A DNA stretch of 64,000 bases from CAKSQF01 sp964582375 (GCA_964582375.1 CAZORL010000005.1:15538-79537), one strand, 5' to 3'; shown: positions 43,211 through 52,350, counted from the first letter of the stretch. Notes: a model not told the origin generated them from the sequence alone. Numbers and translations are program-made.

Positions 43211-44521
43211 TCAGTCTTTGTCGTTGAGGCATGCAATGCCGGGGAGATCCTTGCCTTCAAGGAACTCGAGCGATGCGCCGCCGCCTGTCGAAATGTGGGT
43301 CATTCTGTCAGCAAAGCCGAGATTTTCAGCCGCTGCCGCCGAATCACCGCCGCCGATGATCGAGATAGCACCTTCGTCGGTTGCCTCAGCAACTGCGGTT
43401 GCGACAGCTATCGTGCCGGATGCAAAATTCTTCCATTCGGAAACGCCCATCGGGCCGTTCCATACGACAGTGCCTGCACCCTTGAGCGACTTGGAGTAGA
43501 GCTCCTGGGTCTTGAGACCGATGTCAAGTCCCATCCATCCGTCGGGAAGTGCGTCCGAATCCATTTCCATAAATACGGCATCCTCGGAGTAGGATGTTGC
43601 GATCATGTTGTCAACAGGGAGGAGAAGGTTTACGCCTTTTGCGTGAGCCTTGTCCATGATGTCACGTGCAAGATCGACCTTGTCGTTCTCGCAGATCGAT
43701 GTGCCGATCGATTTGCCCATTGCACGGTAGAATGTGTAAGCCATGCCGCCGCCGATGATGAGCGTGTCAACCTTGTCAAGAAGGTTCTCGATAACACCGA
43801 TCTTGTCGGAGACCTTTGCGCCGCCGAGAATTGCAACGAAAGGACGCTTGGGATCGGCAAGAGCATCGCCCATTACCGAGATCTCTTTCTGAATAAGGTA
43901 TCCGCATACGGCAGGGAGATAGTCTGCAACGCCTGCGGTCGATGCGTGAGCACGGTGAGCCGTGCCGAATGCATCGTTAACATAGATGTCAGCCATGGAT
44001 GCAAGCTCTTTTGCAAATGCGGGATCGTTCTTTTCCTCTTCTTCGTGGAAACGAACATTCTCGAGGATAAGGATCTGACCGGGCTTCAGAGCGGCAGCCT
44101 TTGCCTTTGCATCGGGACCGATAACGTCCTTTGCCATGATGACTTCTTTGCCGCAAAGCTCGGAGATGCGAGCAGCAACGGGAGCCAGCGAGAGCTTCTT
44201 GATATCGTTCTTCGCCTTTTCGAGAGCGGCTGCCTTTGCTGCCTCCTGCTGATCCTCGGGAAGAGCGGCGATCTTCTTAAGCTCCTTTTTGTCGAGCTTG
44301 AGCTTCTCGTTGAAGATATTGTGAGGGCGACCCATGTGAGAGCAGAGGATAACTGCCGCACCGTGGTCTGCCAGATAGTTGATGGTAGGAAGCGCACCGA
44401 CAATTCTCTTGTCATCGGTAATGACGCCGTCCTTCATGGGAACATTGAAGTCGCATCTTGCAAGAACGCGCTTGCCGGATACGTCAATGTCTTCGATTGT
44501 CTTTTTGTTGTACATAGACAT
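43211..44521 (-). CDS. pgk: Phosphoglycerate kinase with a charged insertion
   Basis: ATP-generating glycolytic step. 436 residues, about 40 longer than usual. Motifs: VLARCDFNVPMKDG, CSHMGRP, ENVRFHEEEEKNDP, NDAFGTAHRAHAS, ILGGAKVSDKIGVI, WNGPMGVSEW, and SIIGGGDSAAA. An insertion of about 35 residues rich in Lys, Ala and Glu (about 67-109, including KKELKKIAALPEDQQEAAK) lies between SHMGRP and LAPVAARISELCG in the substrate-binding domain; most PGKs have only 7-10 residues there. gaggtg precedes the start. Confidence 0.97.
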   Translation of the reverse strand: MSMYNKKTIEDIDVSGKRVLARCDFNVPMKDGVITDDKRIVGALPTINYLADHGAAVILCSHMGRPHNIFNEKLKLDKKELKKIAALPEDQQEAAKAAALEKAKNDIKKLSLAPVAARISELCGKEVIMAKDVIGPDAKAKAAALKPGQILILENVRFHEEEEKNDPAFAKELASMADIYVNDAFGTAHRAHASTAGVADYLPAVCGYLIQKEISVMGDALADPKRPFVAILGGAKVSDKIGVIENLLDKVDTLIIGGGMAYTFYRAMGKSIGTSICENDKVDLARDIMDKAHAKGVNLLLPVDNMIATSYSEDAVFMEMDSDALPDGWMGLDIGLKTQELYSKSLKGAGTVVWNGPMGVSEWKNFASGTIAVATAVAEATDEGAISIIGGGDSAAAAENLGFADRMTHISTGGGASLEFLEGKDLPGIACLNDKD

Positions 44522-44566
44522 GTGTTTTCACCTCATATAAAATTTAAGCTGCTTTTTGCGATAATA

Positions 44567-44595
44567 ATCTTACCACATTATGGCGGAAATATCAA
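44567..44595 (-). promoter_or_regulatory. Promoter of pgk-tpiA
   Basis: Minus-strand TTGATA (44595-44590), 17 bases, TAAGAT (44572-44567) with ATGTGG before it. Confidence 0.85.
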
Positions 44596-44649
44596 GTACT
44601 TTTATGAAAAAAAGTATGAAAAATTGCAATTTTTTTCAGAAATTTTCAG

Positions 44650-45576
44650 TCAGGCGACGATGTGGTCGAGCAAAGTGAGCAAATAACCCGCAAAAAGTCC
44701 GAAAAACATGACCAGCGCGGTGATCGAGATGTTCTCTTTTATGCGTGAATTTTCTTTGTAAAGCACCATCAGTCCAAGCCCTGCGTTGACCGAAAGCCCC
44801 GAGACGACCGCACCGAAGGTCAGACCGTCGAGCAGATAAAGTTCGGTCAGAACAACCGAGGATGCACAGTTCGGGATAAGTCCGACGAGAGATGCAAGTA
44901 TCGGCTGTAACCACTTGCTCTGCCCGAGGAAAGCGATAAGCCGATCTTCGCCGACAAGCTCGATCAGAGCACCCATCGCAAAATTGACGCACAGAACATA
45001 GAAAAAGATCTTTGCACAGTGGAGGATCGGATGCTTCCATTCAAAATGACCGCCCTCGATCTCATGCTTGCAACAGCCGATCGATGCGTGCGAGTGCGGC
45101 TTTTCGTGGATGTGCTCGCCGTGATCGTGATCATGCTCGTGATCGTGATCATGGTGATCGGCGTGCTTGTGGATGCGATGCCTGTCGAGCAGAGCCATCG
45201 TGATGTATCCTGCAAAAATTCCGAGGACAAGCTTTGCCGATATCAGGGCGAGCATGTTGGCAAATCTATCGGGACGCGAGAGCATTATCGGGATCGCCTC
45301 ATCCGATGTTGCGATGTAGACAGCGACGAGCGCACCTGCCGAGAGCGAACCGCCGGCAAAAAGGTCGGTCGCGGCGACCGAAAATCCGCACTGCGGTATC
45401 GAGCCGAAAAGTGCGCCGATCAGCGGTGAGAGCCTGCCGCAGAGAAGGCGTGAATTTTCAAGTGCGGTGTATTTTTTGTATTCAATCCACTCGATCAAAA
45501 AGCAGACCGGAAGCAGGATCGGAAGTATCATCGCCGAGTCGGCGAGCGCGTGAAGTATAACGTGACCGAGATCCAT
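44650..45576 (-). CDS. Putative heavy-metal/manganese exporter with His-rich loop
   Basis: Multi-pass membrane protein, 308 residues, like the ArsP_2 family (10-TM putative metal exporter, often labelled arsenic or manganese transporter). Two pseudo-symmetric halves: each has a conserved short motif, SIPQCGFSVAATDLFAGGSL near 58-77 and LIPNCASSVVLTELYLLDGL near 232-251. The cytosolic loop between them (about 132-175) is dense in His and Asp (HHDHDHEHDHDHGEHIHE) and ends in CCKHE, an obvious metal-binding segment. Substrate cannot be fixed from sequence. It has its own promoter, flanked by a 15-base direct repeat. The start codon lies 13 bases after aaaggag, a loose spacing. Confidence 0.82.
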   Translation of the reverse strand: MDLGHVILHALADSAMILPILLPVCFLIEWIEYKKYTALENSRLLCGRLSPLIGALFGSIPQCGFSVAATDLFAGGSLSAGALVAVYIATSDEAIPIMLSRPDRFANMLALISAKLVLGIFAGYITMALLDRHRIHKHADHHDHDHEHDHDHGEHIHEKPHSHASIGCCKHEIEGGHFEWKHPILHCAKIFFYVLCVNFAMGALIELVGEDRLIAFLGQSKWLQPILASLVGLIPNCASSVVLTELYLLDGLTFGAVVSGLSVNAGLGLMVLYKENSRIKENISITALVMFFGLFAGYLLTLLDHIVA

Positions 45577-45608
45577 GTAGTCGTGTGTGCTCCTTTCGGC
45601 GTCAGATG

Positions 45609-45653
45609 TTTGCCCGAACTGTCGTTATTTTAACACAATTTGCCCGATATGTC
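45609..45653. promoter_or_regulatory. Direct-repeat operator candidates at exporter promoter
   Basis: TTTGCCCGAACTGTC (45609-45623) and TTTGCCCGATATGTC (45639-45653): 13 of 15 bases match and the copies are exactly 30 bases apart. One overlaps the -35 box and the other lies around the transcription start, a typical repressor layout. Confidence 0.6.
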
Positions 45654-45655
45654 AA
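45627..45655 (-). promoter_or_regulatory. Promoter of the metal exporter
   Basis: Minus-strand TTGACA (45655-45650), 17 bases, TAAAAT (45632-45627). Confidence 0.9.
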
Positions 45656-45674
45656 GATGTATCGGTAAAAATGC

Positions 45675-45703
45675 TTGATTTATTCACATTTGAGTGGTAA
45701 AAT
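45675..45703 (+). promoter_or_regulatory. Promoter of LCP gene
   Basis: TTGATT (45675-45680), 17 bases, TAAAAT (45698-45703), TGG-extended. Divergent from the exporter promoter. Confidence 0.85.
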
Positions 45704-45756
45704 AATCAGATGAGAAGAAAAAACGTCCGAGCGATCGGCGAAAGGAGCACATTTTT

Positions 45757-46920
45757 TTGAGCAAAACAAGATCGGAGAAAGAGAAACAGAGCGTCGGCAA
45801 AAAGATCACAAAGATCCTTGCCATTATCGGTATAGTGATCGTCTGCCTCATTTTGTGCTTTTTGATTGCCGCTTACTCGATCTACCGTCATTACTACGGA
45901 AAGATAAATTACGTTCCTCCGACGGCAACGACCGAGGAGATCATATACGATATTCCGTTCGAGACCGACGATATGCCGATCACCGATGAGCCGACCGTGC
46001 CGCCGTCTGTTCCGATCACCGACATGCCGACAACCGGCGATCAGCCCCCGATAACGGGAGATCAGCCCCCGACGACAACGCCGCCGCCCGCAACGACGAC
46101 AGCACCGCCATATACGCCCCCGAAGGTCGATACCGACAAGGGAATGCAGTTCGGCAGTCATATCAGAAACATCCTGCTGATCGGCACGGACGCACGCACG
46201 GCAAGCGATCGCGGTCGATCGGACACGATGATGCTCGTGACGATCAACGAGAAGACCGGGCAGATCGTCATGACCTCGTTTTTGCGTGATATTTATCTAC
46301 ATATACCGGTCATCGACACCTATAACCGTATAAACGCCGCATACGCCGCAGGCGGTGTGTCGCTTTTGACCAAAACGATAAAAGAAAACTTCAACATTCA
46401 GATCGATCAGTATATAAGGATAAATTTCTCGGGATTTGAGAATATTATCGATTATATGGGCGGCGTTGACGTTAATCTTTCGCAGGCAGAGATCGATTTT
46501 GTCGGGCTTGAAGGCTCTGCAACCCCCGGAATGGTTCACCTTGACGGCAAACACGCACTGAATTATTGCCGCTGTCGATATGTCTCGCTCGACGGCGAGG
46601 GCGGCGATTTCGCGCGCACCCTCAGACAGAGAAGGGTCATGAATCTGCTCTTTGATAAGCTGAAAGGGCTGAGCGTCTTCGAGATAGGCAGTCTGCTTGA
46701 TGAATTTCTGCCGCAGGTCACCACCAATATAAGCAGCAGCGAGATGCTCTCGCTCTTAACAAAAGCACCGACCTATCTTTCGTATGAGATAAAATCCTAC
46801 CGCCTTCCCGTCGATGGAAGCTGGAAGTATTCGACGATACACGGCATGTCTGTCCTCTCGCTCAACTTCGACAAGAATATTGTCGCACTTGAAAAGATCA
46901 TAAACGGCAAATATGATTGA
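45757..46920 (+). CDS. LytR-CpsA-Psr family cell-wall glycopolymer transferase
   Basis: Predicted to attach anionic polymers (teichoic acid or capsule) to peptidoglycan outside the membrane. 387 residues. Cytosolic Lys-rich start, one membrane helix (about 21-45), then a Pro/Thr-rich linker (about 52-125, with a repeated ITGDQPP unit). The LCP domain (about 133-300) shows NILLIGTDAR, RSDTMMLVTIN, SFLRDIYLHIP, RINAAYAAGG, IDYMGGVDVNL and the polyprenyl-phosphate site RTLRQRRVMNLL. The start is a TTG at 45757 after aaaggag; no ATG or GTG fits. Strong promoter; monocistronic or read on into the peptidase gene. Confidence 0.93.
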   Translation: MSKTRSEKEKQSVGKKITKILAIIGIVIVCLILCFLIAAYSIYRHYYGKINYVPPTATTEEIIYDIPFETDDMPITDEPTVPPSVPITDMPTTGDQPPITGDQPPTTTPPPATTTAPPYTPPKVDTDKGMQFGSHIRNILLIGTDARTASDRGRSDTMMLVTINEKTGQIVMTSFLRDIYLHIPVIDTYNRINAAYAAGGVSLLTKTIKENFNIQIDQYIRINFSGFENIIDYMGGVDVNLSQAEIDFVGLEGSATPGMVHLDGKHALNYCRCRYVSLDGEGGDFARTLRQRRVMNLLFDKLKGLSVFEIGSLLDEFLPQVTTNISSSEMLSLLTKAPTYLSYEIKSYRLPVDGSWKYSTIHGMSVLSLNFDKNIVALEKIINGKYD

Positions 46921-46990
46921 TTTGCGGGACATATGTGGAAAATTCACAGAATTAACACAAAAAACTCATGCAAATCTCGCACGAATGTGG

Positions 46991-46996
46991 TATAAT
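46991..46996 (+). promoter_or_regulatory. Extended -10 of the YugP gene
   Basis: TATAAT preceded by ATGTGG. No good -35 hexamer lies at 17 bases, so it relies on the extended -10. Confidence 0.7.
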
Positions 46997-47030
46997 AAGG
47001 GAAAGATAACACACAAAAGGGAAATTTCGT

Positions 47031-47735
47031 ATGATAGATATTACTTACATCGTTCTCGTCCTTCCTGCGGTCATATTTGCGATGATCGCATCGGTAAAGG
47101 TCGATACCACGTTTGAGAAATACAGCAAACAGCTCGTGCGCGGATATACCGCCGCACAGGTTGCCCGTCGCATTTTGGACGACAACGGGCTTCATCACAT
47201 TCGCATAGAGCATGTTTCGGGCAAGCTGACCGACCATTACGATCCCAAAAACGACGTGATCAGGCTGTCGGATAGCGTTTACGGCTCGTCCTCGACCGCC
47301 GCCATCGGTGTTGCGGCGCACGAATGCGGTCATGCGATCCAGCACGCAACAGGCTATCTTCCGATAAAGATCCGATCTGCGATCGTTCCGATAACCAATA
47401 TAGGGTCGAAGCTCGCAATGCCGCTCATACTGATCGGTTGTGTATTCGCTTATGCGAGCGAGTTTTTCGTCATTGTTGCCTATGTCGGTGCCGCCTGTTT
47501 CGGGCTCAGCACGCTTTTCCAGCTTGTGACGCTCCCGACCGAGTTTAATGCAAGCCGTCGTGCACTTGCGACCATCGAGGAGGACGGTATACTTCGCGGT
47601 GACGAGTTGACGGGCGCGCGTCGTGTGCTCTCTGCCGCGGCGATGACCTATGTTGCCGCTCTCGCAGTCTCTGTCATGCAGCTGCTCCGTCTGCTTATCA
47701 TTATCGGCGGAAATCGCAATAACAGAAGAAGATAA
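47031..47735 (+). CDS. YugP-type neutral zinc metallopeptidase (membrane)
   Basis: Membrane-bound zinc peptidase family (Zn_peptidase_2), 234 residues. Catalytic AIGVAAHECGHAIQHATGY (HExxH-like HECGH, about 96-100), with an N-terminal helix and three later membrane helices (about 118-160 and 205-227). The third ligand is probably the Glu in PTEFNASRRAL. Substrate unknown; probably misfolded or regulatory membrane proteins. A good aaaggga ribosome site precedes the ATG. An imperfect hairpin follows. Confidence 0.9.
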   Translation: MIDITYIVLVLPAVIFAMIASVKVDTTFEKYSKQLVRGYTAAQVARRILDDNGLHHIRIEHVSGKLTDHYDPKNDVIRLSDSVYGSSSTAAIGVAAHECGHAIQHATGYLPIKIRSAIVPITNIGSKLAMPLILIGCVFAYASEFFVIVAYVGAACFGLSTLFQLVTLPTEFNASRRALATIEEDGILRGDELTGARRVLSAAAMTYVAALAVSVMQLLRLLIIIGGNRNNRRR

Positions 47736-47743
47736 CAAATAAC

Positions 47744-47800
47744 AAGAGGCCTCTCAAATGCGCTGTCCGTTTCACGGTGCGTTCGAGATGACCTCTTTTT
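47744..47800 (+). terminator. Imperfect terminator between YugP and dGTPase genes
   Basis: AAGAGG...TCTCaaaTGCGC pairs with GTGCG...GAGA...CCTCTT, followed by five T. Its arm again contains TCTCAAATGC. Confidence 0.65.
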
Positions 47801-47837
47801 GCTTTTTGACAAAAAAACAACGAAAGGAATGACTGTC

Positions 47838-49046
47838 ATGACCTATCCGCGCTTTTACGAGCAGGCAATGCTCCCCGAAAATCCCGACTACGAGAGGGCG
47901 ACAGCTCGACTTGTTCCTCTCTATGACCGCGAGGGGGACGTGCGTTCGCCCTTTGTCAGAGATTACACACGCACCCTTCATTGCCTTGCTTACAGACGCC
48001 TAAAGCATAAGACGCAGGTCTTTTACAATGTCGGTAACGACCACATTTGCACGCGCATGGAGCATGTTTCGCATGTCGAATCGGTCAGCGAGACAATTGC
48101 CACCAGCCTTGGCCTGTCGCGTGAGCTGACAAGAGCGATCTCGCTTGCACACGATCTCGGACACGCACCGTTCGGACATAAGGGCGAGCGAATAATAAAC
48201 GATCTGTCGAAAGAATATGTCGGCGAGAGCTTTTGGCATGAACGGCACGGACTGCGGATCGTCGATCATTTTGAGATGCTCGAGGACGATCACGGCATCT
48301 ACCGTCCGCTCGATCTCACCTTTGCGGTGCGTGACGGAATAATATCCCACTGCGGTGAGGTCGATGAAAACGGCATTTTTCCGAGATCCGAGCAGATATC
48401 GCTTGACGATTTTGATCACCCGGGACTTTATCAGCCCTCCACATGGGAAGGGTGCGTCGTAAAGATCTCCGACAAGATCGCCTACCTCGGGCGTGATATC
48501 GAGGATGCGCTGCGGCTCGGCATCCTTTCGCGCGACGATAAAGAAAAGCTCAGCAAGATAATAAAGGGCGATATTGCCAATACGACGGTGCTGATAAACG
48601 ATTTCGTCTACGATATCTGCAAAAACAGCTCGCCCGAGCACGGAATATGCCTTAGCGATGAGATGCTTGCCATGATGAACGAAATAAAACGGTTCAACTA
48701 TGAATACATATATAAAAGCCCCGAGCTTGACACGTTCGATCATTACTCGGAGCTTGTGATAAGCTCGCTCTTCAAAAAGCTCTGTGATGCCTACGATCCC
48801 GAATGTCCCGAAAGGACGCTTGCGAACCTTCGTGCAAACAGACGGCGGGGCGGCGAGCTTTGTCGGTCGTTTGCCGATTGGCTCGATCGCTTCTGCCTCT
48901 TTTCACCTCACCCCGAATATGCCTCCGCACCGATGTTCTCGAGGCTTGAGAATGCACAGATCTACTGTCGGGCAATCATCGATTACATATCGGGCATGAC
49001 CGACAGCTATGCCATAAAGGCATTTGATGAGCTGATATCCTTCTGA
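47838..49046 (+). CDS. Deoxyguanosinetriphosphate triphosphohydrolase-like HD protein
   Basis: HD-domain nucleotide hydrolase, dGTPase family, cutting dNTPs to nucleoside and triphosphate. 402 residues. FVRDYTRTLHCLAYRRLKHKTQVF, TRMEHVSHVESVSETIA, the HD motif ISLAHDLGHAPFGHKGE, FAVRDGIISHCGE, and the second metal Asp in VVKISDKIAYLGRDIEDA. The ATG at 47838 has aaagga 9 bases upstream, while the ATG at 47829 is too close to it. In Firmicutes a relative often lies next to dnaG-rpoD; here it stands alone. Confidence 0.93.
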   Translation: MTYPRFYEQAMLPENPDYERATARLVPLYDREGDVRSPFVRDYTRTLHCLAYRRLKHKTQVFYNVGNDHICTRMEHVSHVESVSETIATSLGLSRELTRAISLAHDLGHAPFGHKGERIINDLSKEYVGESFWHERHGLRIVDHFEMLEDDHGIYRPLDLTFAVRDGIISHCGEVDENGIFPRSEQISLDDFDHPGLYQPSTWEGCVVKISDKIAYLGRDIEDALRLGILSRDDKEKLSKIIKGDIANTTVLINDFVYDICKNSSPEHGICLSDEMLAMMNEIKRFNYEYIYKSPELDTFDHYSELVISSLFKKLCDAYDPECPERTLANLRANRRRGGELCRSFADWLDRFCLFSPHPEYASAPMFSRLENAQIYCRAIIDYISGMTDSYAIKAFDELISF

Positions 49047-49050
49047 TGTT

Positions 49051-49503
49051 TTATTTGATGTCCTTGATCATCTGCATATAGGGAAGTACCCCGTACCCGA
49101 GCCTTTCGTAGAGCGAGCGGGCACGCAGATTTTCCGGCTCGACCTCAAGGCGATATCTCGATGCCGACTCGTTTTTCTCGAGGAATGAGAAAAATTCGTG
49201 CCCGAGTCCCATGCCGCGACAGCTCTCTCTTATATAAAGTTCCTCTACCCAGAGGACGATGCCGCCGCATTCGTGCATGAACATTTTGTTCAGCATTGCG
49301 TACCCGACCGCCTCACCGTCCCTCTCGAAAATATAACATATCAGATAATCCCCCGAGCGCATAAGCTCGTCAAAGGCTCGCTCGTGGTATGATCTTGGAA
49401 TTTCGTGCAAAACGGCATCCGATGAGTAAAATTCGCGGCTCATTTCAAAAAAGCTCTCTCGATCGCTCTCGCCTATTCTGCGGATGACGGTGTTATTGTT
49501 CAT
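49051..49503 (-). CDS. GNAT-family N-acetyltransferase
   Basis: 150 residues. The acetyl-CoA site is clear in LYIRESCRGMGLGHEFFSFLE (R/Q-x-x-G-x-G/A), followed by YRLEVEPENLRARSLYERLGYG, typical of the C-terminal GNAT half. Substrate unknown. The ATG at 49503 follows aaaggaga; the frame is open further upstream. Its stop lies 4 bases from the stop of the convergent dGTPase gene. Confidence 0.92.
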   Translation of the reverse strand: MNNNTVIRRIGESDRESFFEMSREFYSSDAVLHEIPRSYHERAFDELMRSGDYLICYIFERDGEAVGYAMLNKMFMHECGGIVLWVEELYIRESCRGMGLGHEFFSFLEKNESASRYRLEVEPENLRARSLYERLGYGVLPYMQMIKDIK

Positions 49504-49535
49504 TTTGTCTGTTCTCCTTTTGGTGTGCTTCATCC

Positions 49536-49564
49536 ATTGTACCACATAATAATGAAATTTTCAA
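49536..49564 (-). promoter_or_regulatory. Promoter of GNAT gene
   Basis: Minus-strand TTGAAA (49564-49559), 17 bases, TACAAT (49541-49536), preceded by ATGTGG. Confidence 0.85.
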
Positions 49565-49582
49565 GCATTCAAAGAAAAGTAA

Positions 49583-49611
49583 TTGACAAATGTAGAGAAA
49601 AGTGCTATAAT
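49583..49611 (+). promoter_or_regulatory. Promoter of glycerophosphodiesterase gene
   Basis: TTGACA (49583-49588), 17 bases, TATAAT (49606-49611), TGC-extended. Divergent from the GNAT promoter 19 bases away. Confidence 0.93.
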
Positions 49612-49655
49612 TACACGAACAAATATCATTTTGATCTGTTGAAAGGAAAAAGATT

Positions 49656-52214
49656 ATGAGATCACAAAAAATTTTCAGTCTGCTGTCGGCACTGCTTGCC
49701 GCGGCGGCTCTTATTGTCACTTTTCCTACATCCGTGGTGTCCGCCGCAGCATATCAGGTCGGCGAGGTACTGCTTGAGGACGATTTCTCAGCCGGATTGT
49801 CTGAAGATTATCGCGCCGTCGAGGGTTCAGACCGCATAAAGGTCGAGGATGGTGTGCTCAGTCTTGATGCACGCGGACGCGAGTCGGTTCGCCTTCTCCT
49901 GCCCGAGTCGCTTGACGCTCGCGGTGACTATCGCATCGAGATCAGCGCGACCATCGAGTTTCCCGAAAACGATTCGAGATGGTGCTCGATAATGTACCGT
50001 ATCCAAAGGAGCAACTATCCGTATTATCAGATGTGCGTGCGTCAGAATGCGACCCTGTCAAATGGTATCGAGTTTGCCGAGCGAACACAGTCAAATTCTT
50101 GGAACGTCCCCGAAACGGCATCTTTTTCGGAAAAGATCGCCGCAAATAAGTTTTATGATATCAAGGTCGAGGCAAGCGGTACGCATGTCACCTACTCGAT
50201 AAACGGCGAGGAGCTTATCGACAGAAGTGGAGTCGAGACCTATCGTGATGGTGCGATCGGTCTTCAGGCAAACCATTGCGTGATGAAGGTCGAGAGCATA
50301 AAGGTCACCGAGCTTATCAGTAATGAGGTAAAGCCGCGTGATTTTTCCGCCCTTGCGCAGAGCGAAACAAAGATCATCGGTGGGATGACATTCAGTGAGT
50401 ATGTGGAGAGTGCGGCTGACCTTGACAGGGTACTTTCCGCCGCCGAGAAGCCCGCAAATCTGATCTTCTATTTTAACGAAAACAAAAAGCTCTGCGACAG
50501 TAGCATGAAAAACGAATTTGCCGATGCCGCCTCGGTGCTCGACAGACTTGAAAATACCATAATGCCGACATATGTTGTAACATCCGAGGCGGCGGCAGAC
50601 AGCCTTGTCGCATTTATCGCCGAGACAGGACTTCGTGATGCTTTCGTCATGTCGTCCGACCTCGCACTTGTCGCTAAGGTGCGCAAAGATACCGACTATA
50701 TCCGCGGCGTGCTCGATCTTACCGAAAAATACAGGTCGGCAGAGGAGCTGACAACAGCCGATCTGCTCGAGATCCGCGGCATGGCAATGTCCAATATGGC
50801 AAGCATCGTCGTTATCCCCGAGAGTGCGGCAGTCGGCAACAATGTCAAGTACCTTGAGGACAGACTGGTTGCCGTTTGGGTGGCTGCAGATGAGATGCGC
50901 GGCAGTGCAGACGCATTTGATCTGCTCGTTTTGGGTGCGCACGGCGTGATATCGGGCAATACCACCCTTCTTGCAACCACGGCGGCAACCTATTTCACTT
51001 CAAAAACGCTCGTTCGCACGCCCCTCATCATCGGACATCGCGGACTTCCGTCGCAAGCACCCGAAAACACGCTCGAAAGTGCAAAGCTTGCTTACGAAAA
51101 CGGTGCGGATGTGATCGAGAATGATATATATCTGACCAAGGACGGCGAGATCGTCATCATGCACAATGACACGACGGGTGCAACCTGCGACAGGAACATT
51201 CACGTCGAGTCGTCCACGCTCAAACAGCTTAAGAGACTTTATGTCAACAAGGGATACGAGAACAGCGAGCTGTACTCGGAGTGCCGTATACCCACACTGC
51301 GCGAGTATTACGAAGAGTTCAAGGGCAAGGATGTGCAGATCTTTATTGAGATAAAGAGCAGTAACATCGAGATAGTCCAAAAGCTTAAAGAGCTTACCGA
51401 AGAATACGAGATGCAGGGACAGATAAGCGTCATTACCTTCAATGCCGCACAGGTCAAGCAGATGAAGAAGGTCTTCCCCGAGGTGTCGGTCGGATATCTC
51501 TGCGACAGCAAGGTAAGCGGAACGGGTGCAAATTCGGTATCGGGCGTACTTTCGGCAATACAGCCGCTCGGCACGACCTATAATCCGTTCTATAACGGTC
51601 ACAACTCGAAATTCATCTATCAGGCGTCAATGCGCGGCATAATGGTCTATCCGTGGACATTTGAGAACGACTCGACAATGGCAAGATTCCTGCTTGACGG
51701 CTACAGCGGTCTGACGACGAATTACTGTGACACCGCCAAGGATTTCGGCAAGCGTATCGAAACGGGCGGAACGTCATTTAATATCGGATTTGGCGAGACT
51801 CATACCCCGAGTGCGACACTTTTGACCTATGGCAGAGTTGAGACTCCGCTCCTTGGTGAGGAAGATGCAAATTCCGAGCTGATATTCCTCGAGGGCGGCG
51901 AAAATGTGACATACGAAAACGGCGTCATGACATTTGCCGAGGGCAGCTATACCGTCTCTTATACGGTCAGAAGCAAAACAAAATGTGCAAGACCGTCCAC
52001 ATATGTGTATGATCTCTATTCGAGGGTCGTTACATTGAATGTAGAAAATGTCGAGCCGCTTCCGCCCGAAGAGCCGACCGTCCCGACCTCATTGACCTCC
52101 GATAAACAGAGTAACGGCAAGACTATTGCGATCGTCATATCGGCATGTGCCGTCTGCCTTATCGCAGTCGCCGTCGTCGCGGTCGTTGTGATAAAGAAAA
52201 AGAAAAAAGCGTGA
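49656..52214 (+). CDS. Surface glycerophosphodiester phosphodiesterase, multidomain
   Basis: Releases glycerol 3-phosphate from glycerophosphodiesters or teichoic-acid fragments outside the cell; 852 residues. Signal peptide 1-30. A LamG/DUF1080-like jelly roll (about 38-225) resembles those of the GH28-like protein (GLQANHCVMKVESIKVTEL). A middle domain (about 230-450) ends in LLVLGAHGVISGNTTLL and reads like a degraded copy of the catalytic barrel. The active GDPD barrel starts near 460 with IIGHRGLPSQAPENTLES and ENDIYLTKDGEIVIMHN (catalytic His/Glu/Asp) and includes FIEIKS. After about 705 come a beta region, a short Pro/Glu linker, and a membrane helix (about 824-845) with a poly-Lys tail, no LPXTG. 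Ribosome site aaaggaaa. Confidence 0.92.
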   Translation: MRSQKIFSLLSALLAAAALIVTFPTSVVSAAAYQVGEVLLEDDFSAGLSEDYRAVEGSDRIKVEDGVLSLDARGRESVRLLLPESLDARGDYRIEISATIEFPENDSRWCSIMYRIQRSNYPYYQMCVRQNATLSNGIEFAERTQSNSWNVPETASFSEKIAANKFYDIKVEASGTHVTYSINGEELIDRSGVETYRDGAIGLQANHCVMKVESIKVTELISNEVKPRDFSALAQSETKIIGGMTFSEYVESAADLDRVLSAAEKPANLIFYFNENKKLCDSSMKNEFADAASVLDRLENTIMPTYVVTSEAAADSLVAFIAETGLRDAFVMSSDLALVAKVRKDTDYIRGVLDLTEKYRSAEELTTADLLEIRGMAMSNMASIVVIPESAAVGNNVKYLEDRLVAVWVAADEMRGSADAFDLLVLGAHGVISGNTTLLATTAATYFTSKTLVRTPLIIGHRGLPSQAPENTLESAKLAYENGADVIENDIYLTKDGEIVIMHNDTTGATCDRNIHVESSTLKQLKRLYVNKGYENSELYSECRIPTLREYYEEFKGKDVQIFIEIKSSNIEIVQKLKELTEEYEMQGQISVITFNAAQVKQMKKVFPEVSVGYLCDSKVSGTGANSVSGVLSAIQPLGTTYNPFYNGHNSKFIYQASMRGIMVYPWTFENDSTMARFLLDGYSGLTTNYCDTAKDFGKRIETGGTSFNIGFGETHTPSATLLTYGRVETPLLGEEDANSELIFLEGGENVTYENGVMTFAEGSYTVSYTVRSKTKCARPSTYVYDLYSRVVTLNVENVEPLPPEEPTVPTSLTSDKQSNGKTIAIVISACAVCLIAVAVVAVVVIKKKKKA

Positions 52215-52350
52215 GGGATAAAAAGGGTATGCTCTGCGTGATTTATCACCCCACGGGAAACGATGATTAAATCGTATTTTGCAAATTGCCTTTTTGAGGG
52301 TTCGATTTGTAATAAATGGGAAGATTGACTCATCCATACAAATAATTATC

